Assembly (NCBI RefSeq): GCF_000189635.1
Contig: NW_002476434.1
Coordinates: 1,240,001-1,304,000, forward strand
DNA: 64,000 bases
Origin: Tetrahymena thermophila SB210
Taxonomy: Eukaryota > Ciliophora > Oligohymenophorea > Hymenostomatida > Tetrahymenidae
Reading direction: 5' to 3'
Position numbers and translations under genes: made by a program. Of the stretch, positions 55,780 to 64,000 are shown one piece after another (position 1 is the stretch's first letter; each line of letters opens with the position of its first letter). The notes beneath the pieces were generated by a model. It saw only the letters and a list, made by a program, of their open reading frames with translations, ran no database searches and had not been told where the DNA came from.

Positions 55780-57121
55780 AAAACCTGAATTTATATTTTA
55801 AAATATTTTAGTAATAATTATAAATAAAAAGATTATTCTTAGCTATAAAAGAATAAAAGTAACTCAACTCTAGCACATTTTAGCAATAAACTGATAAAAG
55901 GAAAAGCATTTAATAATAAATAATTTTATAAAAGCCTTAAAATAATTTACCCTGCTTTATTTTAAGATAGTCTCAACAAAATTGCTCTAATCATACAAAT
56001 TAATTTCATTTTTATTCATTATATAAAATTGTTAAATAATTAAACTAAACAATGTAAATCTCTATTATTTATATCACCTTGTTGAGTATCTTAAATATTT
56101 CATTTTATCACCTAATTAAATCTTTTTAATATAATTATTTACAGAATCCAATTTCAAATTAGTCAAAATTTTCTCAAAAAAAATTAATTTACTTTTTATC
56201 AAAAAAGAAACAAAAAAACCTAGATTATTTATTTTTATTAAATTATTAAAATTTTAAACTTTTAAAATTCAGTTTTATAATAAGCCAAAAAAAATAAATA
56301 AATTATATTTCATTATCATGTAGTTATACATTTTATCTAAAAGCATAAAATTGTTTAATAAAGCAACAAAAAAACATAGATTTTTTATTTTTATTGAAAT
56401 TTTAAGCTTTTAAAATTAAGTTTTATAATAAGCCAAAATAAAAAAATAAATATATTTCATTATTGTGGTTATTGATTTTATCTAATATTATGAGTAGAAA
56501 AATTGCTTAATAAAGCAACAAAAAAACCTAAATTATTTATTTTTATTGAAATATAAAACTTTTAAAATTCAGTTTTATAATAAACCAAAAAAAAAAAAAA
56601 AATTATACTTCATTATTATGTAGTTATTGATTTTATCTAATATAGTTAAATTGTTTAATAAAGCAACAAAAAAACTAAGATTATAAATTTTTATTGAAAT
56701 TTAAAACTTTTAAAATTCAGTTTTTTTATAAGCCAAAATAAAAAAATAAATTAATTTTAATTATTGTGGCTATTGATTTTATCTAATATTTTAAGTAGTA
56801 AAATTGTTTGTTTGCACAAAAAGTGGTTAAGTGGAAATTAAATTATAGTAAATTTTAGATTTTTTAAAAATTGTAAGAAAATAAATGGTTGCTATGACTA
56901 CTCTCTTAACAAAATTTTTTGCTTAAATTTTATATTTAATTTACTTTGAAAAAAAAATGAGTGAATTAGGATAGTAATTTTTTTTTTTGAATATATTTTT
57001 ATTGCTTGTTAATTACCTTAATTAATTTTATATAATTTTTTGAATACTATTAGTATATTAGGAAAATAATTATTTTTTTATTTATTTATTACATTTATTT
57101 TTGATTAGTTTTATTACTATA
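55780..57121. other. 1.3-kb convergent spacer with a ~150-bp tandem repeat
   Basis: Between the 3' ends of RPF2 and the NACHT-WD40 gene. The middle (56195-56820) is a tandem array; the flanks are A+T-rich with nothing recognised. Confidence 0.6.
56195..56820. repeat. Tandem repeat, about 4 copies of ~150 bp
   Basis: The word aaagcaacaaaaaaac recurs at 56360, 56512 and 56660, with a variant at about 56205. It is followed each time by 'attatttatttttattgaaat', 'acttttaaaattcagttttataataagccaaa' and a 'gtagttattgattttatctaa' block. Periods are about 148-152. The copies differ by substitutions and small indels. Confidence 0.8.
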
Positions 57122-60100
57122 TCAGATCTAATATAAAATATTATCTCTTTCTATATATTTTTAAAAATCCCATACTTTGCACATGCTTGCTTTGAATCCT
57201 AATGCTAGAAATTTGTAGTCTTTAGTTATGTCCATACAGGTTATTTCTTTTTCATGCACTTTGCACTCTGATACTTATTTAAAATTTTGATATGGATCTA
57301 AAATTACTAGACCTTTATCTGCATCTACCAAGATTAAGTATTTGTCAGTGAAAGTAGCAATTTTTGATTTAAATTAAAATTCTAATTCAATCTTATCATA
57401 GTTTTAAAATAGATCCCATAAATATATACTTTTAGCACAAACTGCTATCAGATACTATCCATTTGGACTTATGGCTATTTAACCTAAATTATCTTCTGAG
57501 ATAAGCACTCTCATTAAGAATTTTGTTTCGAAAGAATAAACACCTACAAGCCCACTAGATGTAGCTACTGCAAATAAATTATTTTGGCTTTATACAGCTA
57601 TTGATTTCACTTATTTATAAAACTACTGCTGATAAATAGACTCGAAATCTTTAGTTATATCAAAAATGTTTAGCTGCCCATTTTAAGTACCTGTAATTAA
57701 GTAGTGGTCTTAATGACTAAATAAGGCAGTGATTATACTATCACCATCAAATTAAATTTCTTTTATTTTTTCAAAATTATTATTTAAATCTAAAATTATG
57801 CATTTTTATTTCCCATAAAGGGCAATGTATCTATTATTCTGAGAAAATTGCACTTCTGTCTCTCTAGAATCTAACTTTATTTCAATCAATAGCTTAAAAT
57901 TCTTTTATAAATTCCAAATAGAATATTTATATTCTGAAGTGCAAGTTATCAAATATTTGCAGTCTTTGCTAAATGCTAAAGAAGTAAGGCGATCTGCTAT
58001 TATTGGTAAGTTAGTGATGTGGAAGTCCAAATTAAAATTTAGAATTTTGATTTTGTTAATATTGACTTCACATAAATATTTGGTGTCTTAGCTATAATAA
58101 TATTATTATACAATTGTTAGTCCATCTTCTAAATCTTTGTTATTTAAATTACTGTAATTTGAATCTGGATAAGTGATTATATGTTGTAGTTTATTATCTA
58201 TCATTTCCCAAACACACATATAATAATCTTTTTCATACATTAATCTATTTAAACGAACATCAAATGTAAACAAGAACATCGAATTCTCCTAAATAGACTC
58301 AACCATTGACAAGTTATTTGAAAAGTCAAAAACGTTGATTTTGTATTTATCTTAGCTAAGAAAGCTTTCCTATTCCACTGTGAATAAGTATTTAAAGTCC
58401 TGACTAATTTTAAAGCAGCGGGTTTTTGCTGAAATTTACTTTTTGATAACATTTTTAAATCTGTCATTTAAATCCCAACACTTTATTTCTTACTCATGCA
58501 GGGTGACTAAATAGTTATTTTTGAGACATATATCCATTTGCAAAGCATTCAAATCAATAGCATAATATAATTTAAAGTTTGAGCGAATAGAATAAATATT
58601 AATTGCTGCCTGTTCACATATGATTAGTTATTATAAGTTGCTATTAAATTTTATGTCTATAATTTGATTACAAGGAATTGTGGCCTTGCATTAGAAATAT
58701 TTTCCAACATCCCACACTTTACAGATATTTGTTTACTCTTTAGTTTGTAGTGAAGTAGCAAAGTACTTATCGTCCTAACTAAAAAGAGCTTGTTCTAAAA
58801 TTTATTCTCTTACTTCAACCTCTTTGATGTATTTAAATCCATAGGTAATTTCATAAATTTAATAGTTATTATTTGAAAGAGTGACGAAATACTTTAACTA
58901 ATTACTAAATATTGCTTTGAGAATATTAGAAGCTTTGTTCTGTACTAAGAGTGGGATGTTGCTTTTTAAATTATCAACAATAAATAAATCACCTTTTTTA
59001 ATTATTATTTTGTTATCTTTGAAGAATTCTATTGATTTGATATAATCATATGATCCTACGCATTTAAAATCATTATGAATATCAAGGAAAATGTCTTAGT
59101 GCTTTTATCCCCATCTATTAAATATTTTTAATTGCAAAAATTTACTATCGTAGCTGAACTTTGGATACCATCTAAATAAATATGTTATTACAAATCTTTT
59201 GATCAAATTACATTTAATATCAAAGAGTGAAAGATATCTCTCATCATTTTTATAATTCTTTTAGTAGAGTATAAAGTATTTCTCATCAAAACTAAACTAA
59301 ACAAACTTAGAGCGCAAGAATTCTTTTATTTGAATGAAATTTTGTCCATCAAGTAGGTAAGTGCTATTATCTTTTTATGTAATTGCAACAAAGTTACACT
59401 GAGAGCTAAAAACTGCAGATTCAAACTACTGAGGCCATTCCTAAACTTTATAGATTTAGAATTTTTGCCTGATATCCCAAATATTAATTTTATATCCTTT
59501 TGAATTGATTGTCAGCAAATAAGGATTTCCAAAACTTAAAATACTTATGTTGTCTATATAAATCTTATTTTAATTGCTTTTCTTTTACATGTCTTAAGTG
59601 CTGTAATCATCGTCTTATGCATTCAAAAGTATAAATTTTTTTTCTTTAATGCTCCAAATATCACCTTTTTTTGTAATGTAATACTTGTTACACTGAGTGA
59701 ACCCTGATTATATTTTATATTTTTCTTTTTTTTAGTAATAATTACCCTCAAATGACTAAATTAGACTGAATTTTTTTGTATATTTCCATATTTGCAATTG
59801 TTATTAATTATAAAATGCAAAATAGCTACAATCAATAGAGAATTCAAAGTCATCAACTTCCATATGATTGAATTTGTAGTACTGTGAATCAACAATACTA
59901 CCGATAGTTTTTCTTATCTTTGCATTTTTAGTGTCTATTAAGCTGTCAATTATCAAGGCATATTTTAAGTGGCAATTACTAAAATTAATTGTGCTTTTGT
60001 TAGATTAAAATAAATAAGCATAAGGAAATTTACAATCAGATAAATCTAAATTGTCGAAAGCAAAATTATTTTAAAATAAAGCAGAAAGCAAATTAGAAGA

Positions 60101-63100
60101 ACCAATATTCAAGCTTGAGTAAAACCTAGTCATAAAAATATATTCTAAATAGAATACAATTGCTTGGCGCTGGTGTTTGTATGTGTATTTGTTAATATTT
60201 TCTGATATGATTGAGTTTAAAATATGACTTAGTTTGATTAATATTTCGGGCTCAGATTAATTCTAAATATTAATCATGATAAGTCTTTGATTGATATTAA
60301 ACTGTTATAGATCTTCTTCGCTTAAAGAGCTTAATCTAATTCCTTTTTTTTCATAATTAATGAAATCATTAATCATCGCTCTAGCTACAAAATATTCATA
60401 AATTGACTTATGTTTAAACTCAAGCTGTTAATTAACATATTTCTAAGAGTTAGATGAGCCGATTCTGCTACTTTGATTAATCAGAATGTTAATTATCTAA
60501 TTATTTATATAATTTTGTATTCTTTTGATTAATATTTATTGATCTTCTTCTTCTTTCAAACTATTTTTAAGGTCTTCAGAAATTATAACAGGTATGTCTT
60601 TCTAATTAACAACTAAAAATTAAGTAACTTGGCCTTTTTACAAGAACATTTTCATCGCTACACTTTAGAAGTAATCGAAATATTATTCCAAAATAAGATT
60701 TTATATAGAAATAAGTTCAGTTTTCTGATAAGTGTTTGTGTTCATCAATATTTCAACCATATTTTAGGCCTCTCTCTTAAAGTACTACTTAAAAAATAGC
60801 TAATATAGAGAAACTTAATCAAAATACTTTATTTGATTAATTTAATCTTAATCGATTTCATGTATAATCCTTGTAAGTAGGTAGAGATTTATTGGTAGTT
60901 TCACTATGTTATAGATGTTTCCTTAATCTAATATATTGAAAAGTGCTTCTTAGACATTAGCAAGATGATCCTCTAACTCTTTAGTGCCTTACTCTTTAAC
61001 TTAATCTTTTTAAGACTTTTTCGTTTTATTGAAAAAATGCTTTGTAGTGTCTTTATCAGGAGTGGGCATAAGTGATTATCTGTATTTTTCAATGTAGTTT
61101 TAGCAATATATTTGAATGTCATCGTCATTAAAAGGCAATAAATCTAATATACAAAAAGAAGCTTCAGGGTTATTATTTTTTTCTTTGACTTGAACAAATT
61201 AAACTATGCTATGCTCATCTAACTTTTCTTTCCTTGAAGTTAGAATAACTTTTGTGTTGTTCCATTCACTTAAATTCAAATCCTTGTAGATATTGAAGTT
61301 GTCTCCAGTGTACTCATCATAGCCGTCTAAGAGAATAACTTTCTGCCTTTTGGAAGATTTTTTTATAGCAATTATGTCAAAATTACTGATAGAATACTCA
61401 TCTGAAGAAAGAACTGCCTCTATTGTTGGATATTTTTAATTTAATTGATTGCATTTTATGAAAATAGGGAAATAAAGTTGAGATGAATCATGAGTTAAAT
61501 CTATTTGTATTTTTTTTAGCAGCATCGATTTTCCGCTACCACCTTCTGCAAGAATTACCAAAACAACACAATCAGATTGTTTTAAAAAATTATCTCTAAT
61601 CAATTTGATTGTTGTTGTGTTTTGTTAATCTTATATTTTATTTGTTTTAAAGAAATTTTTGATCTTGTCCACAGTTGTTATCTTCGTCTCATTACCAGGT
61701 GTCGAAATTTCTAATTACTCCTCATCTCCTTACTCCTTTGAAAATATGTTATTACCCTTTAAATATTTAAATCTCTGATTGATGTACATATCCTAGACAT
61801 CATGCAAAAGGTCATCTTTGAGCTCTAATCCTTCGACCTTTCTCTCTGAAACAAACTTATCCCACAAATTAATTAACTTTTCCACACATTTTTATTCGAA
61901 TTCCATAAAAGAAACATTGAATTTCTATTAAAGTTTTTCAATGTTTTTCTACTTTTCCAAGTAGTCAGACATAAAACAGCAAAAATTATTACCTGCAAAC
62001 TCAAATATGGTCTGCAACTCTAATCTTCTTGTCGTGATAAAGATATAACAAATATGCTACCAGAGATTCTGGAGAAGGATATTTGAATAATCTTCTAAGT
62101 AAACTATCTCCATCATGTCATCTATCTTCTTAGCTGAAAATATCTTGAAGAACTTTACCATAATACTTGTTATTATGTAAACTATTCTAAGCTTGTAGAC
62201 TTCGCTGTCAATAATAAACATTTTAATTTCATTGAATTCCGTATCAAACAAATCACAAATGTACTCAATAAATTTTATTACTAATTTATTCGACAAATTG
62301 AATTATTCGTTTTGACAGTTTTACTAAAACTAAACCAAAAAAAATTTTTGGTGGTTTTATAAGAAATTGAGTGTTAAGAGGTAATCTATCTTATTTAAAA
62401 CATACATCAAAGACATTTCATTGTGATCTTTGATATATTTTAAATTCCATTCTTAGTTAACTATCAGTGAAATGTAGAATAAGATCTCGTGGGAATCAAA
62501 ACCTTCATAGCACTGTCCAAAACATTTTGATAAGTGTTACCCATAAATGTTCTCACACTCTTGAGTATTCTTTGTTTTAGTGAAGTTTTAAATTTTAAAT
62601 ATTTCTATGTAGAGTAGAGCATTAAATATCCCTTGAGAAGAGAAAGCATCCATCTTTTTATAGACAAAGTTGATAATATTCACTAACTCTAAAGCAGCAT
62701 CAGCTATATTTATTTTAAATCCGTAGTATCCTAGCTTTAAAAGGTTCGAAGTTAAGGTTATTGCTTCAGTCAAACCATCGTATTTCTCATAATATATTTC
62801 CAAATTCACCTCCTAAATCTTTATCATGAGAGAAATGTAGAATAAGATATCTTAAACTGGGTATTTTGCTGAAAGATCAAGACAAATTCTTTCAAATTTT
62901 CTCAGTTTTTCTATCTACTTATTGATATCTTTTTTATTTGAGTAAATTTCATAATCGGAAAGTCTTAGAAGACAATCGAGGTACTTCTCAAACAAATCTA
63001 TAAAATAGAGCTTGTTTCCAACAAAATTTAAGCGATCTCCAGTCAACAACTTGATGTAGATGTCACAAAATAATATCTTTTCAATTTTTAACTGATACTT

Positions 63101-63637
63101 TCTGACATTGCTTTGCTGCAATTTTTTAACTTTTTATTCCTATTGTATTAACTCTCCTTACTTCTACTCTTTTTTAAGCTACTTCATTCTATATATCTCT
63201 GCTTAAAGCTGCTATGTCCCTTGCTGCAACTCCATTTACTAAAACTATAAGACCTCTTAATAGTCAGCAATTAAGTTATCGTTTTCATTTTATTCTACAT
63301 AATCTAATTCATTTTTAGAAAGAGTTTATAGCTTTTCATTGATCTTTTATGTATTAATTTTTGTATTTCCGCTACCACCTCCTCTGAGAAAAATATTTTA
63401 TTGAAACTGCTATATTCTAAACGCATAGTAATTTTCAAATAAATATTTTTTCAATAAGCTTTTACTGAATTGTCCTGATCTAAAAATCTTCGCTATATGA
63501 TGTTTTTTTGTGAAATTAATTTCTGATTTTGTTGAAGTTTTTTAGTTTAAAAAGAGAATTGTAATATTGCCTGCATCATCTATTTTAAACTCTATAGACT
63601 TGCCTTTTGCTAGCTATATTTCAATCTTTTAATTCAT
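57122..63637 (-). CDS. NACHT-WD40 STAND NTPase, NLR-like, single exon
   Basis: 2171 residues in one uninterrupted frame. Order: residues 1-150, a Q/N/K-rich start with a coiled coil; about 170-690, helical repeats in which ILFYISL occurs twice in similar surroundings; NACHT domain from about 690 with P-loop AEGGSGKSMLL (GGSGKS at 699-704) and Walker B VILLDGYDEY (LLDGYDE at 769-775; the DGxDE form is the NACHT hallmark), then WNNTKVILTSR, a sensor-1-like segment. Roughly residues 1180-2171 form one or more beta-propellers, with blade ends such as CKVWD, IKCWD, YSIWNL, LNIFD and IYLWD. STAND proteins of this design (HET-E, NLRs, bacterial Avs-like proteins) oligomerise on ligand binding by the sensor repeats; here the effector would be the unrecognised N-terminus. 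What it senses is unknown. No introns, unlike most neighbours. The start is the first ATG after an upstream in-frame TGA. Confidence 0.9.
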
Positions 63638-64000
63638 AAATGTTCGCTATTAGCACCCCTTTAAGATTTTGTTTGAGAGCTTTAATGTTGATGCAAAATA
63701 GTACACTATTTTAAAAAACAAATATACAAAATTGAACTAATTTATGCAAACAATTTATTATTATATATGAATGTATGATTTATACTTTTTGATGATAGAT
63801 CAATTAAATAAATAAAAAATTACTGTATCTATAGATTGCTTAAATTACTTTAGTAATAAACTTTCATACAAAACAATATGATCGTACTTCTATAATAGCA
63901 CCACTTTATTTATTACAATATTTAAAAATTAGAATAAAATTTTAATGATTTAAAATATTAGAATTCTAATCGTAAATCTTAGAATAAAAAGATTGCTTAT
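63638..64000. other. Upstream region of the NACHT-WD40 gene
   Basis: A+T-rich, with an in-frame TGA on the minus strand before the gene start and no other feature seen. It should hold the promoter of the minus-strand gene. Confidence 0.5.

Noticed and set aside
63366-63386. GGGSGNT near residue 88 of the NACHT-WD40 protein as a second P-loop
   Set aside because: It lacks the lysine and the hydrophobic strand before it; the true P-loop is GGSGKS at 699-704.
61681-63637. Several short minus-strand open frames read as separate small genes
   Set aside because: They are pieces of one continuous frame that is interrupted only if TAA/TAG are read as stops; under the ciliate code it is a single gene.

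Overview
The window reads as nuclear DNA of a ciliate, most likely Tetrahymena or a close relative. It is very A+T-rich, TAA and TAG are read as glutamine inside otherwise intact conserved proteins, and only TGA ends genes. Introns are short, A+T-rich and mostly GTA...TAG/AAG. All gene models below were spliced by hand under the ciliate code. In every multi-exon model the intron phases close and the exon lengths sum to whole codons. No rRNA, tRNA, telomere or mobile element was recognised.

Layout, left to right: a CAMK-like Ser/Thr kinase (845-3937, +); two intronless indoleamine 2,3-dioxygenase paralogues in tandem (8139-9665 and 13908-15434, +) with repeat-rich spacers; a trimethylguanosine-synthase-like methyltransferase with an odd triple-repeat N-terminus (17077-20434, -); across a 2-kb divergent spacer, an NDR-family kinase with a long Q/N-rich tail (22450-26586, +); SEC61 alpha (29460-32547, +); an F-box-like protein (about 33283-35213, +); two large proteins of unknown function (35886-38363 and 39913-43471, +); a ZC2HC1-type zinc-finger protein (45122-47464, +); a small protein with ciliate 'CTFxPxI' repeats (48674-49895, +); a mitochondrial carrier of the FAD/folate/pyrimidine type (51620-53380, +); the ribosome-assembly factor RPF2 (54449-55779, +); and a 2171-residue intronless NACHT-WD40 STAND protein (57122-63637, -).

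The genes do not form an operon or a single pathway. This is an ordinary eukaryotic neighbourhood of independently transcribed genes. The most unusual items are: (1) the methyltransferase, which carries three DNA-identical-looking 99-bp repeats encoding basic-CysCysCys-acidic modules and lacks the SPPW catalytic motif; (2) the NLR-like NACHT-WD40 gene; and (3) the intronless IDO pair, whose duplication can be traced into the upstream DNA. Spacers hold several families of diverged tandem repeats.
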